NCBI GenBank assembly: GCA_013398015.1
Contig: VZRR01011618.1
Location: forward strand, 558,001-622,000
Origin: Oreocharis arfaki
Lineage: Eukaryota; Chordata; Aves; Passeriformes; Paramythiidae
DNA: 64,000 nucleotides
Reading direction: 5' to 3'
Position numbers and translations under genes: made by a program. This document shows, one piece after another, positions 1 through 13,144 of this stretch; position 1 is the stretch's first letter, and each line of letters starts with the position of its first letter. The notes below the pieces were generated by a model. It was not told where the DNA came from, did not search any database, and saw only the letters and a program-made list of their open reading frames with translations.

Positions 1-1207
1 AAATCCTGGGGTTTCACTTCCAGTCTTCATCTCTTACTTTAAGCTACAGCTTCCCAGCACCAAGAAAGTGCTATGAAACTTACTCTCTGGGCAACACAAT
101 CCCTCCAGAATTATGATCAGAAGAGTGGCTTTATGTCATTTTAGAGGAGCTGTTACACCACTGTTTGGACCTCTACACCACCTGGTATCACCATCTATCC
201 CACACACAAGCTGGTCTGGCATTCCCTATATTTTTAGAGAAATACAGTTTCTCAGCCCATTTCACAAGTTGTTTGTTTGTTTAATTATGAGTGTGCAGGT
301 AAGAAATATCCTGAGAAAACAACTGTGCTCTACAAGAACTGACAGATGTGCAAATGGAAGTGTCTCTTTTTTTGCACACAAATAATATTTTTAGCATGAA
401 ACCAGTAACGTCCCTCCTGAATTTATGATACAATTAGAAGAACTGTGTTGTCTTCGACCTTCGGTAAATACTCTTTGAAGATTTCTGAGGCCCTTTGCAA
501 GCTGAATCTGTTTAAATCAGCAGTTACAAACACAAAAACCTAATGAAGATGCTGAGAAAACTGTACTTCGACTAACTCCAAATCATAAAATTGAAGCTGG
601 GAGATGACAAACAGGGGTATTAAGTTTATCACATAGAAAAACAACAAAGTGTGTACCCCCCTCACCTTCCATTTAGAATTATGCACCAGTGCAATGGTGA
701 ACGAGAAATCTCATCCATCACTGTCTAAAGGAGAAATCTGGAACTAAAACTTGGGGAATTTCAGCCCTTTCAAAAAATTCTGAAAAGCTCTTAGTCCATG
801 AGCTGTTTAGATATGTGGGTAATCTTCAATTGTTCAAAAATCACCCTCCAAAACTGTCAGTGTTAGAAAGGGTGCCCAGGATGCAGAGAAACTCACTACA
901 AGACAACAAATTAAAATAAAGAAAAGTTAGGGGAGTCCAGTGGGGATTGAGGGATCCCACTAATCAATTATCCCAGATAACTGAGGGAAGCATGACAATA
1001 TTGGCTCCAAGTGGAATTTCAGAAGCTCAGTCATACCCTCTAAATGCTCCATTTTCCCCCAAAAGCTAAATTATTATTTCCTAAGACTTGCGTGTAGCTC
1101 TCTGGAGATCATTACCTCCTGTTTACGTGGTGAGTGTTTAGAACCGTGTGTTGCTAATGCCAGCATTCAGGAAACACAGATACCACCCAAATAGCTTGGG
1201 GTTTTTA

Positions 1208-1240
1208 ATTAAAAAAAAAACAAAACAAAACACAACCCCA
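1208..1240. repeat. A-rich low-complexity run
   Basis: An A10 run is followed by (CAAAA)-like repeats and CACAACCCC. It is simple sequence with no recognisable retroposon body upstream. Confidence 0.7.
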
Positions 1241-3477
1241 GAGCACAGCTTATCCTGGTGAACTGTTCACCTTCACCTCTCCCACTTCATGCACTTAGTG
1301 AGCTCAACACTTGCTGCTGCAGACTGTCACATACCCCCTGAATGACCAATACCATCAAACCACCAGAGTAACACCTTCACTATCAGTGAGGGTCTCAGAG
1401 AGTTCCGCTTTCCTTTAGAGGAAAAAGAGGCACGTAAGCTCCTGCAGGAGGGCAGTGCACTGACATTATTGCAGCAATGTGAATGCTTGGTGCTGAAAAT
1501 CTGGTTTTCTTGACCGCTTGGCAGGTGCTCATAAGGGCTGCTATTATTACTGTAGCGCTTCTCCTCTTCTCTTTGCAATCCAACAAAGCAGGCTCAGGCT
1601 GTTACGACCTGCAGCCGTACATCAGGTATGATTCTACAAACTTTCTGTTGGAAACGTGCAGTAAGTGCCAAAATAGGCAGGGATGTTCGCTTCAGTCCTC
1701 ACATCCAACTCAGAGAGCTTTTCTGACCAGTGCTCCCCCCAAGCCTGTCTGAGGTTACTCCATGGGTGACAGTGGAGTTATTTCACCTAACACAGACAGC
1801 AGCTTTCACTCTGCTTGAGGCAACAGGAGGAGGAAGCTTAAGGGAGCCAGGCTGACCAGCTTCTCATGGGTTTCTTGGTTGTAATCCAAGCCATTAACAG
1901 GCCAGCAATCCCTCTGAGGCTCCAGTTCTGTGAAAGCCTTTCCCTGTCCTCCTTTATCACTAACTCAGAGAGTATCAGACAAAATGCTCAAGCAAAACTT
2001 GGACCTGACACAGGGTCTAATTTTTCTAAGGGGAGGCAGCGGTGGGAGAAAGGAAGTCCTGAAGTCAAGCAGGGGAAAATTGGAACCATTTCTGTTCTCT
2101 CAACCACTGTCAAATCCTACCATTTCATCCACCTCTCCGTGCTTTGGTGCCATCTGTGAAACAGAGATGCTAATAATCCCCCACATCTCACAGCTGTTCT
2201 GTGAATTACCTCGCCAGGGCTCAGTGGTGTTTCGGTCCTGCTGACGGGCATTCACAGGACATGCACAGCATTACCCCTTTTCTTTGTCAACTTCTTAATT
2301 ACTGCACGTATTCTTGCAACTGAGTATGTTTGAATTGATGAAATAAATAAATAATTGAGAGCCAATAACGTTTCCCTGCCTACAAATCAACCATCTGTCA
2401 CATTCTTGGGTATGAGAAAACTTTTAACCAATATACAATTTTCACCCTGTTTTAATGAGTGTTGCTGCATCACTACCTACTGCTGACTGCAGTTCTGTCT
2501 CCTGTTGGGCTGGTATTAAACACTTCTGTAATGGGAGACAATGCCAGCCCAAGGCCTTCATCTTTCAGCTGTACCCGATATGCCTGCACACATGAAGTGC
2601 ATGTTTATATTACGTATTCCACTCAGTTTCTTAAGTGGGAGACAGCAACAGTTCTATAACCATAGCAGATCCTAAAAGTTTAAAAAGCGATCATGGTAGT
2701 TTATGCAGAAATATTTCAAGGAATAACCAAGGAAGTTTTCACCAAGTTTGTTTCAGACTATGAAAATGAACTTCTCTCATGCTGCCTGGGCTGTATCTTC
2801 TACTGTTGGGACCCAAGGACCGCATTAAACAAATACTTAAACGGAAAACATCCAAGGAAGAGTTAACTGTTGAGAGAAGGGGATTTGGGATGGTTCTCTT
2901 CCTTCTGGGTCAGGAACAACTAGAGCTGGGAAGAAAAAGGCTGTTGCCTAATGCAGCATTTTAGTATTTAAAAACCTGGTTTTCTTCCAAAAGAAAAATG
3001 GGGCCCTAGTGGCTTGGCAGCCTGCTCCTGAGCCACAGATCCTGTGATGCCAGGAACCTCGGCCTCACAGCGGTTTGCATGCCCTGGCACCACATCCCTC
3101 CCAAGAGGGCATTGCCAACCCCACAGTGGCTGGCAGAGCTGGCAGGCTCCACAACTGGGACCTTGGGAAAGGTCCAACTTCTCTCACAATTTCAGCAGTG
3201 TCAAACCATCTCAGCAAAATATGCAGTTCCTTTCAAAGCAGGAAATCCAGTGAAATAAAGCTTATCAGCTTTAATGTAAATCTCGCAGTTCAGGACAGTG
3301 TGGGATAAAGTGAGATCTCATCATCTCAAGTAAGATCAGGTTTGGGACCACATGTGGTCTCCTTGCAGCTTGTGCAAGAACAGCCTTCACAGTCCGGTTT
3401 GGGTCATACTCTGCTTCAAAGAAAGTGTGACTGGAGATTAAAGAATTTGGAAAAAACACAGTTGGGTTTTATCATTA

Positions 3478-3560
3478 AGAAGAAAAAACAAAAACAACCA
3501 AAAAAACCCCAACCAAACCCAAGAGAAAGAGCCCACAAAAAAACCCCATAAAAAGGCCAT
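3478..3560. repeat. A-rich low-complexity run
   Basis: About 80 bases are composed almost only of A with interspersed C, as AAAC/AACCC blocks. The short Lys/Pro/Asn-rich translation across it is a by-product of composition, not a gene. Confidence 0.75.
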
Positions 3561-6500
3561 AGTCAACAAAGAACAACCACCAAATAAATATAATTTCCAT
3601 ATTTCCATATCATCACTTTGTAGGAATGTGATTTAAAATTTAAATTCTAACTTTCCTTCTGCAGCCTCCCAGTCCAGCATAGAGCAGTAGAGAGAGAAAG
3701 CATTGCAGAGTAAGAACACACTTTTTTCAGCACTGGCACTCTGGAGGATGAGCAACACTGCAGATCTGATGAGAGGGACAGGCCAGCAGCCCCTCGTTTC
3801 ATGCACAGAGAATGGCCTCTTGTGACATTCTGTTTTATTTTTTGGTCCTCAATTGGTTTGAAAAGCACTGTGTGACTTGGTGTGAAGACAAAATTACAGA
3901 AAGGAGCAATTAGTCAGTTCAAGTAAACTGTTCTAGGCTATTTTATAGGGGCACAAGTGTCAATAAACAGCAGTGGACGGAACTGGGTGAAGGACAGAGT
4001 AGGTGTAGGCTCACTGGAGCACAAAACACAAAATAAGAGCTCAAACATTTCAGCTGCCTTCTCAACAGCTCCCAAGCTGTTCATACTGCATCCTCGAGAT
4101 TGGGAGGATCCAGGAGCGAAGGGCAGTTCAGAACCAGCTGAGGCTGGTGCTGATCCTGGCTGGAGCAGAGCCCTGCGGGGCTGAGCTGACCCTCTCCTGG
4201 CGAAAGCTGCAGAGCTGAGGGGTTGTGGCTCACAGCACCCAACTTATCCCATGTGCCACCCAGCTCAGGCCACATGCACCAGGACAGTGCAGCAACAGAG
4301 AGGCCACATAAAACCCCCCACTTCACACACAGATAAACAAAGCCCAGATGGCACTGGGGAGAGGCAGAGGGAAGCCTCTCTGTGTGTGCACTTTATAATT
4401 TGGGGAAAACTTGCAGATAGCAGGGCACAGAGCTTTGCTACATCAGCAGACAGATGTGAATTTAAGCAAGCCTCTAATATTTGCTGCTACACTACTGCTT
4501 TTAATGTCTGCTAGAACAGCAACGAAAGAAAGGATCAGGGAGTAGAGAAAAAGAGAATTTTTGGTGGTTAGAGCAGACCTGCTTTCTCAGTAAATCACTG
4601 AATCTCTGTTTCTCTCGGCTGCAGAACAGCCTGAGCTTACCAAAGGCAGTGGCAAAGCTCTCACTGACTTTACTGAAAGGAGGATTACTGAAAATAGCTA
4701 ACTAGAGGTGTCAGGAACCTGAATTCTAACTAACATTTTTAAAACCTACAAAAGTATTGCTTCTTGCTTCTTTCAAGTGTGAACACTTCTTACACCATTG
4801 ACATTTTAGCTGTTTGAGAATTCACCCCAAGAAGAGCAAAGTGGGGCAAAAAAAAAGGGTCTGACACAAATCACTGCCAGAGCTGCATTTATCATTCTAA
4901 GTTCCTAATTACACTATTTAGAGAAAACATTTTTCCCTCTCAGATTTTCTCTGCTCTAGGCTGCATGTCTGAGACATTAAGTGAACTGCTCTATCACAGC
5001 ACCTGATCACCAAAAATATTGACCTTTTGTTGCTATCACAGCCTTTTTTGGTGTGGAAGATCCAACATGCCACTTTTAATGAACCAGACCAGCATTTCTA
5101 CCTCTTGGCTTGCTCAGAACAGACAAAACTACCTCATTGTTCGTGCTGCATGAGCATCACCACAGACTGCTCTTCATAGGTCCAGCCCCCACGATGAGTG
5201 TAAGGATACTCCAGGTAAACACCAGTATGAGCTGTGCTGCAACTCAGAGGCTTGGACACCTATTTCAGTCTCTTGAACAAGTGACTTCATTTGCAGATGC
5301 TCATGAGAGCTGTGTTATTACTCTTTTCCAAAATGTAGTCTCAATTCATATCCAAGTCCAAAATGTACCTATATATCTAGTATTAGGATCTGCAGTCTGA
5401 ACTTTTAGCATAAGTATCCCATAAAGCTCTGGAATGAAAACTCATTTTCACAATGATGGAGAAGACAAGACCGTTTTGCTTACAAATTGCATATTTGATA
5501 CATCTAACAACTAGGTTGCTTTGGATACCCAGTAGGGCTGGTGGGGATTTTTGCTCGCTTGTTTGTGGTTTTGTTTAATGAACTGGTGATACCTGGAATA
5601 TTAGTTACTAAAGGCTCAGCAATATAGTGATTTTTTTCAGCATCTGTACATTTCAGCAGCCTAGTGAATGAAGCAACAAGGTTTCATATGGTACTTAAAG
5701 GTGTTCAGATGTCAACAACACCAGCTGGTCAAAAGGATAAAAGACAGATCACCATAAACTGCTGCATTAGCTGAGGGAATACTCCAGGTAAAGCAGATAT
5801 CAACTTTCAGAAAACTAAGAACAAAATACCTTACCCAAGGCACAATATAAGCTGCTGCTGGATTGAACCAAAGGCACCAGAAGATATTCAACACACACTA
5901 ATATTAGGCTTTAAACAAAAGAGCTTGATAAATACAGAGGTGAGAAGGAAAAAAAACCCTCAAGCTTCTTTTCCAAATACCAATATTTCTTTGTGAAGTA
6001 CCAAAAATACACAAATAATGAAAAGAAGAAGTATTGCAGTCATTCAATTTCTGGTTTCTCTGTGGGCAAAGGCAATTAAGAAATCTATTCAATAAAAAAA
6101 TGGAGTGAATGTCAAGATTTTCAAAGCAATTATGAAGGTTATTTTTTTTCCTTTTTAGGACATCTACTTGGACCAAGACAATGGGTTGCTTTTTCATATT
6201 ACTATCTGTATCAGAAAAGCAGTGTTATTTTATATCTGTACACAGAGCAGCTTAGTTGTTGGGATACAGAGAGATATGTAAGGGGGAAAAAAACCCCAAA
6301 TATCTGGCAGCAGTTCACCAGAATGAAGTTGTGTTACAAAAGACAGCCCATAGCAACATACGGTGCCACCCTGGCAACGTGGCAAATGCAGAACCTGCAC
6401 TAATGCCAAGGTGCTCCAACGTGCCCAGGTAAGTCATGCCCAGGGTAGACCTGGCTCTATCTATTGCCAGCTCTTCTGAGCAATCCCAAAGGAATCATCC

Positions 6501-8915
6501 CAGCCCGAAGGATACACATTTTCTGATGCTTTCAGCCACAACAGTGCTCTCTCTATGGTTCTGGTCATGCCCACGTGACAAGTCAAAACCAGGCACAGTG
6601 CAAATCAACCCAGTTTTCCTAAATTAATTTATTTTTCTAAAGAGCTGGACAATAAATTAGGCAAGAGTGTGACCACGATGTAGGAAGAAAAGAAAAAGAA
6701 AGAGACATTTGCCAAGAAGTCTCTAGAAACTGATTTTCCACTAAGGAAGTAATAAGTATTTGGAATCACCTGTAAGATTTTTAAAACAAATTCACTGGAA
6801 CATCCAAGTGTCATAAGGATTACATTTTTCAAAGGAAATACAGTAAGTGGGGGAGGAAATTACATAATGAATGGATTTTTTCCTTTTAATTCGTCACATT
6901 TTACTTCAGAGACAGAAATACACTCATATATAAAGGAAAATATCCTTTTCCTTTTAGACATCCTAAATCACATTCAGTGGACAGGTTATGGGCATGCAGA
7001 CCTACTGTGAAGGCACAGAGAAGGAGAAGGAAACCCCCTGACATTTATTTCACTACTTGGCTCACTTAAGGCAACAGCTTCTGACACAAATAATCCCATA
7101 TATGGTCTCAAAACATAAATACTAACAAAAAAAAACATTACAAAAGGCACTACAGCATGGACTAGCCCCAGTTTCTAAACTCCTTTTCAGGAACTACCAG
7201 CAGAGGCCAGAAAATTTAAGATGTTGGTAATAACTATTCAAAATCTTGGCTTAAAACCCAGTTTCCAGGTTTTTTCCCTAATTGCTTCATTTTCATGTGG
7301 TGTAGCACATCTTCCTGTGTGATCAGCCGTGTGCAACAGCCTCTCAGGGGGCCCAGGCTCGGGTGGCCTCCTGCATCAGGACCAGACCGCTCTGAGAAGA
7401 TACCCAAGGGAAGGTTTTGACAGCTGCTGGAAGGAAGACAACAATTCACAGATGAAAAAAATTTAAATAAAGTTGTGAAAACAGATTGCAGGTGAGCACC
7501 GTTCACATTGGCCCACGTAAGGGTTGGGACTCTGTCCCCAGAATGCTGGAGGTTGTGCTTGTCACTGCCTTGTACCTTGTCTGCTTCCTCTGAATCACTT
7601 AGATGAGATGGGCTTTTTAAATCATCTCTAATCAGTGGAAAAATTCCACATTTACACCAATAGGAAAATTAGCCTCTTTTTACCTGTTAAATATCCCTTA
7701 TTTCTGCTCAATTTTTGCACTCTATGACAAAATAAAATAAATAAAAAACAGCTTTATCTCACTTAAACTGCTATGAGACATGACAGCAAATCTGTCAGTC
7801 TCATAACCCAACACCACATGTATCTGTCCTTTCTTGCCATAAATTTCTGCTCGAGCAGCAGGACTATGACAGCTGTACCATGCACTGGCATATTCACAAC
7901 ACTAAACCTCTCCAGAGTAGCTTGATGAAGGGATGAAAGCTCCATACCCCTCAGTGAAACAAAGCCAGCCTGGGAGATAAATCCCCAAGCGCCTTGGTGG
8001 CTAACAGCCCTCTGAGCAGTTTGATGGATAAATACTGCACGAGAGCAGGAGCAAGCAGAGCTTGCAAACTGCAGCCTCTGTTGTCCTTCTGGAACTGTGA
8101 TACTTTTTGACTTCCAAATAGCATGAAAATTGACTGCAGCTACATGGTAAATTGCTGCTTTCCGAAACATTCACTATATAGTCATGCTGTATTCTGCAAT
8201 ATTTGTCAACAGAAACAGGGAATTTTCTTTTATTCCAAGTCTTATCTTGGAAGCAAATAGGAGGGAGAGGGTATTTGTAACCTTGAAAGAATTACTTACC
8301 CTTAAGGTCTACTGATTTCCAAGTATCCTACACGAGACAGCAGCCCTGGGACCACTTTGACCCACCAGACTCCCAAAATAAAGTTTTTTAAAAAGTATAA
8401 AAGTATGTGGGGAACCATGTTTTGTCAGGGAGAATCTTGCCTTTCCTGCTTCTCGTATACCCTCCTCACACACTGTGATCACACAGCAGTAGTTGATCCA
8501 AATATCTTAAGGTCTTTTGCAATGTTTGAAATGATCCCATATACACTGGTGGCAGATGTCCCTGAAGCCCCCTTCCTTCCACACTGTTAAATCTCTAGTC
8601 TTGGCACGTGCTATTCAGAGTATCAATTTACTTTTCCTGCTTAAATTGCTACACCTAACCCAGGATCTCTAAATTGCCCTTGTCTTTTAAAATATTTATT
8701 CTTACTAACAATGTAAGCAAGGCTTGTAAATTTAACAACATGCTGAGCTGGCCCTACCATAAATGCTTATATTAGAGACAGGAATATCAAGTAGGACAAA
8801 CACGAGGTGCATTGCAGCAGGCAGCCTGTCTGCCTCATCCCACAGAGAAGTGAATAAAGAGTGATCCGGACCATCTTTGTGACAACGAAAACATCTGAGC
8901 TCTTGAAATTCTCAA

Positions 8916-9228
8916 ATCATAGAATTATTTAGGTTGAAAAAGACCCCAAGGATAGAGTCCAACCATTAACCCATCGCTGCCCAGGCTACCACAAAACCAT
9001 GTCCCTAAGTGCCACATCCACACATCTTAAACACCTCTATGGAAAACTCCGCCATTTCCCTGGGCGGCCTGTTCTGGTGCTTGACAACCCCTTCAGTGAC
9101 AAAATTTTCCCTAATATCCAATCTAAACATCCCCTGGTGCAACTTGAGACCATTCCCTCTTGTCCTATCACTTGTTACTTAGGAGAAGAGACTGATCCCC
9201 ATCTTACTACAATCTCTTTTTAGGAAGC
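8916..9228 (-). mobile_element. CR1 LINE 3'-end fragment
   Basis: Read on the minus strand, this matches the 3' part of avian CR1 as I know it. The terminal ATTCTATGA-type octamer lies at the low-coordinate end. Inside are the landmarks 'ggttgaaaaagacc', 'caaccattaac', 'ggcggcctgttctggtgc', 'ttccctaatatccaatct' and 'cttgtcctatcacttgttac'. Only the 3' few hundred bases are present, the usual 5' truncation of CR1. The 74-codon open frame inside is part of the repeat. Confidence 0.9.
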
Positions 9229-11349
9229 TGTCGAGTTGTTTTGGGGGTAGCGGGGGGATGGTTTAAGCTTTGTTAACTGTTTTCCAAACTATCAACAGAA
9301 ACACTTGAGGATTTGAAATTCACTGAGACCTCTTGGATTTAAAGCTTTCTATAAAATACAATCTGCATATTTGAGATATGTGCTTCATGGGTAAATATAA
9401 ATCACCCTTATGGATAACTTTCCACAAGGAATCATGTCCACACGGTGAAATATTGCTTCCGATGGTTAACATGAACTTCAGGTGCCTGTACATAAAGTGT
9501 AAAGACAAGTGAACCCATCATGTAAGGTATAACTCAGCCAGCACATCCATAAGGGAACCAGGTACAACTGCACTGGTTGTGTCCACACTGGTCTTCACAA
9601 GTTGGCTCAGGAGCAGACACAAGGACAAGACGGGTGTAGATCTGTCTGCTCTCTACTTTCAGGAGTGTCCCCACAAGCTGCCTGGGGAAACTCCTGCAAG
9701 AAGCCCACCTCATGCCTTCAAACCCACACCTCTGCCACACTGAAACCATCAAAAAATGCCAGGCACATCCATGCAATCCCATATATTCCAAGATAAGGAC
9801 CTCATCTACCCCTAGTATAAAATCTGCAGATTCACTGAAATACAACATGGCAACCGGTTTTACTGGTTGGTGCTCCCATAAAGCAAGGGCATTCCCATCT
9901 CCAGGTAAAATTCCTCCTGGCCAGAAGCATGACAGGTGCTTCAGAGAAACACAGACATAACCCCAGCACTGCCAGTGCTCAGAAGCAAAAATAAGACAAA
10001 TCTGTATTAAAGTGCATCATTATTCAGTGAGTGGAGACATTAACATGCAGACAAGACAGAAAGAGAGGGAAGAGGCCACTCCATCAGAGCACCCATCAAT
10101 CACCATGGCACGAACAGAGCTGACAGCTCCATTAACTCTGGCACATGCAGGTCTGGGGCTTGCCTGCTTGTTGGTTTGTTTGTTAATATGTTATCAAACC
10201 TCATTTTGAACAAAAGTATTAAAACATGGCGGTTTACTGGTGATGCAAACAGAATGGGTTTTTAGGAGGTGCTTAAGGAACTAGCTGAAGGAGCAGGGCT
10301 GAACAAGGAGTTTTCAGCAAAACTTTCTTTTCACTATGAAATACGTCTTTGACTCAGAAAAATAATCAAAGTGCCCCATGTTCTCAAAGAAAATGTAGTA
10401 TTTTTGTTGGGAAATGTACAGTACTTACTAGCTAATAATTTCTATTCTAATAATCTGGGTAGTTTTCAAACAAAATTTTTCAGTTATTAGTGTTTTCTTG
10501 CAAACATGTCAAATTATCTGATTTTATTTTTTTCAAGAAACGCTGAAGAGACTTCTGAAATCATCAGTAAACATGGACATTTTTATTGTTACCACCAAAA
10601 TTGTCAGGACGAGGTTATGTGGAGACCATTGCACTACTGGGACACAGAGATGGCATGGAAAAAGCATGAGAAATGGTAAGTGAAACAGCCTGCATACCAT
10701 GAAATTGGACTGAAATTCTATAAATAAAAGACAGTTGTTGCAGAAGAGCAGTGTTTAGGGCTGAAGGTAGCCAATTCCAGCTCAAGCCACAAGCTCACAG
10801 AGTCCTAGCCTCCAGGCAGGTATATGATTTGAAGGAGATCAGAGAGTGCTACAAATGCCAAGTATCCACAGAAAACACAACCAAATCATAGCAAAAGCAT
10901 CTGGGATGCAGCTTTTCCTGTGTTTTTGTGTCAATCAAACTCATTTCCAGATGTGCAGATAAACCATTCATTCACAGAGGTCTCCAAAATGCTGAAGACA
11001 GCCTGTAGGCTGTGTGTAGACTTGTTTCTACATGTAACACAGCAAGCAGGAGACCAGAGAGCCTCGGCTGGGAGCACATGCTCATAACACAGAAGAAATT
11101 GCAGATTTGCCAAATGCAACCACCTGAGGCCAGATTCTGTTTTTTGACAGGTCAGCCCCACTGGTGTCTGAGTACTACTGTGGGACTTTGTATCCCACCC
11201 CCTCAGAGACTGCACAGCAGTAGAACTGACCCTCTGGGTTGGACCCATGGTTGTTGCCTCATGGTAGAGCCCTGCAGAAGTGTGTGCACGAGGAAGTGTG
11301 CTTCCAGTGTAAATCAGTTCATTTCTCCCGTATGAATTATGCCTGCTGA
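9229..11349. other. Unique noncoding DNA
   Basis: No recognisable gene or repeat apart from the candidate plus-strand exon at 10538-10675, listed separately. Open frames of 60-104 codons on both strands overlap one another and look random. Confidence 0.55.
10538..10675 (+). other. Candidate internal exon (unproven)
   Basis: A pyrimidine-rich acceptor (ATTTTATTTTTTTCAAG) ends at 10537 and a good donor (AATG|GTAAGTG) begins at 10676. The 138 bases between them are open in one frame from the first complete codon at 10539, with intron phase 2 at both ends, so the exon would be skippable without a frameshift. The 45 complete codons begin NAEETSEIIS and contain KHGHFYCYHQNC followed by several Trp (MWRP, HYWD, MAWKK). 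The C-Y-H-Q-N-C spacing could suggest a small metal-binding knuckle, but I recognise no family. The next in-frame codon after the donor is TAA. Chance exons of this size are not rare in introns, so confidence is low. Confidence 0.2.
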
Positions 11350-11447
11350 GAGAACCACAGAATAAGCTGAGATAGAAGGGACCCACAAGGATCATCAAGT
11401 CCACCTCCTGTCCCTGCACAGCACCATCCCCAAGAGTCACACCATGT
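11350..11447 (-). mobile_element. CR1 LINE 3'-end stub
   Basis: On the plus strand this reads 'accacagaataagctg...agaagggacccacaaggat' then 'catcaagtccacctcctgtc', the reverse of the final ~100 bases of an avian CR1 3' end. It overlaps the start of a 185-codon minus-strand open frame (10931-11488), which shows that frame is not a normal gene. Confidence 0.75.
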
Positions 11448-13048
11448 GAAGGAGAAAAACTGCCAAATGCCTCACATTGCTTCCTCACAGCCCCAAAATG
11501 ACTGGGTTTAAAAGACTACAACAAAATTAAAACTAACAAAAACAAGCTAATGGGCTGAGATTAAAGATGCTGTATTTCTCCTTTGAAGGACAAGCATACA
11601 ATGCATTCAGTGACCCAGAAAAACATACTGCAACATCTAGGTCTGTTTGTTATGAGTACATGTCACAAGAGGTGAAACAAGGAGAGGTCAAGCCTTTGCC
11701 TCAGACAGCTGGAGGAAGCACTGTGTTGTGCTGTGAATGCATTTGGAAATAATCGCCGGCGAGGGAAAGTCTTTTCTTTCTGGTTCTCATGAGCCCGAGG
11801 GCTGCAGGACATGAAGCTGTCACAAGTCATCATCAACACACCTGTAATATGCACGAGATGGCATCACTGAAGTCAATGACATGGGCCTTGGTGTTTGGGG
11901 AGCACCCCATCCAATGGCCCAGCCATCTCTCTTCACCACCATACACTGCTCACACCACTGCAGCAGGGCTTCCTCCATTGGCTTATATGGATGCTCGACT
12001 CTGCTGAATGAGTCTACACACAAAACCAGGATTCTCCGATTGTTGCCTCCACCAGAAACCGAAACAGGACAGGTCACATGATGGCAAGAACACAGTGCCC
12101 TGGTGAGGAGTTGGACCACAGCATCCAGCATGTGTGCTATGGAAACAAGGGGACTGTATCTCCTGAGGAGGGAAGACAGGGTGAGAAAATGCTTTTTCAT
12201 AGCTGAAAGTATCTGAAATGTCTAAAGCCAAGTGATAGAGTGGTGGCTTTTTGTGCAGACAGGTCACAGCATGTGGACGTGTGCTGCATAACCACTGCCA
12301 AAAGAATCCCCAAGAGGAAAGAAAAAGTATCCATACTTTCAGCAGGCCTAACTCTGCTCTCAAATGCACTGATGTTAAACCAAAGTAATTGAGTCTGAGC
12401 CCAGCAGAAATCAATGAGATCACTGTCAAGCCCAATGTCAAACACACACACATTTACAAACTTGCCCAAGAGATTTCCATACTATCCTCTGTGAACTAAA
12501 ATCTTGAACATTGTCATTCAGTTTCTGCAGAAAGTCTTGCTGTATCTGTCTTTTATCAGCATGTTTAGAACGCTGTGAAAACCCACAGAGCACCCCTCAT
12601 GTCAAGATTACACGTGTGTCACTCATGTCCATAAATATCTGAAAATTACTGATGTTATATAGAAAATACTGCCTGGCTAGCAGCTTCCTTACAGCCCAGG
12701 AAAGCAAGCACAGTTTAGCAGAACCTTGAAGTTGCTCTAAATTGCCTATAGGGGAAAACCCAGTCATTACCAGGCCCTTGGGCAGGAACATACATCTACA
12801 ATAGATGGCATCAGGCTGCAAACTGGCCATCAGAGGCTAAAACTGGGAAACACCAGCTGCATTTCTCTCCCTTAGCCTATTTCATTATTTCCTACAAACA
12901 AAACTGTTGTATAGGACAAAAGTCATGGCAGCTTCCTGAACTCCTGCACAACAGTGTTCCCTGGCCTGTGGTCCCACTCAGGGTTCAGCTGCAGCAGAGC
13001 TGGGTTCTGCCCCTCCAATCTGTCACTATATCTGTACACAGTCGCGCC

Positions 13049-13144
13049 CTAACCCGGTTGTGTCAAAATGATCCAGGTTGGCTTTCTATTTAAAAGCATG
13101 GAGGGTTTTCTTTAACCCAGATCATTTTGACTGATTTAGGTTAG
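13049..13144. repeat. Foldback element with terminal inverted repeats (MITE- or Eulor-like)
   Basis: The two ends are inverted repeats. CTAACC at 13049-13054 pairs with GGTTAG at 13139-13144. A perfect 12-base pair of arms, GTCAAAATGATC at 13062-13073 and GATCATTTTGAC at 13120-13131, follows in register. A further four-base match continues inwards, leaving a loop of about 40 bases. The ends carry TA (13050-13051 and 13142-13143), the target duplication expected of Tc1/mariner-type elements. It codes for nothing. It could be a short nonautonomous DNA transposon, one of the ancient palindromic amniote repeats, or a hairpin RNA precursor. Confidence 0.5.

Larger units (their letters stand above)
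1..8915. other. Unique noncoding DNA, probably intronic or intergenic
   Basis: No reading frame here has the length, composition or motifs of a real gene. The longest ones (about 75-135 codons) begin at arbitrary ATGs and resemble no family I know. The stretch holds short A-rich runs and ordinary AT-rich unique sequence. A consensus plus-strand splice donor (CAG|GTAAGT) lies at 6427/6428 after an open frame of about 170 bases, but I see no convincing acceptor for it. If the CpG-island gene at 32 kb runs leftwards, this is intron. Confidence 0.6.

Noticed and set aside
666..724. Minus-strand 59-base exon candidate (peptide starting TVMDEISRSP)
   Set aside because: Splice signals are fair, but its only open frame does not fit the phase left by the other minus-strand candidates and the length is well within chance.
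6255..6427. Plus-strand open stretch ending at a perfect CAG|GTAAGT donor
   Set aside because: No good acceptor in a compatible position and the peptide is not protein-like; a noncoding exon cannot be excluded.
10931..11488. Minus-strand open frame of 185 codons
   Set aside because: It starts inside a CR1 3' stub, resembles no family and has no domain, promoter or splice context.
11820..12453. Overlapping minus-strand frames of 126 and 156 codons
   Set aside because: A CAG|GTGTGT donor-like word follows one of them, but the two overlap in different frames and neither peptide resembles a known protein.
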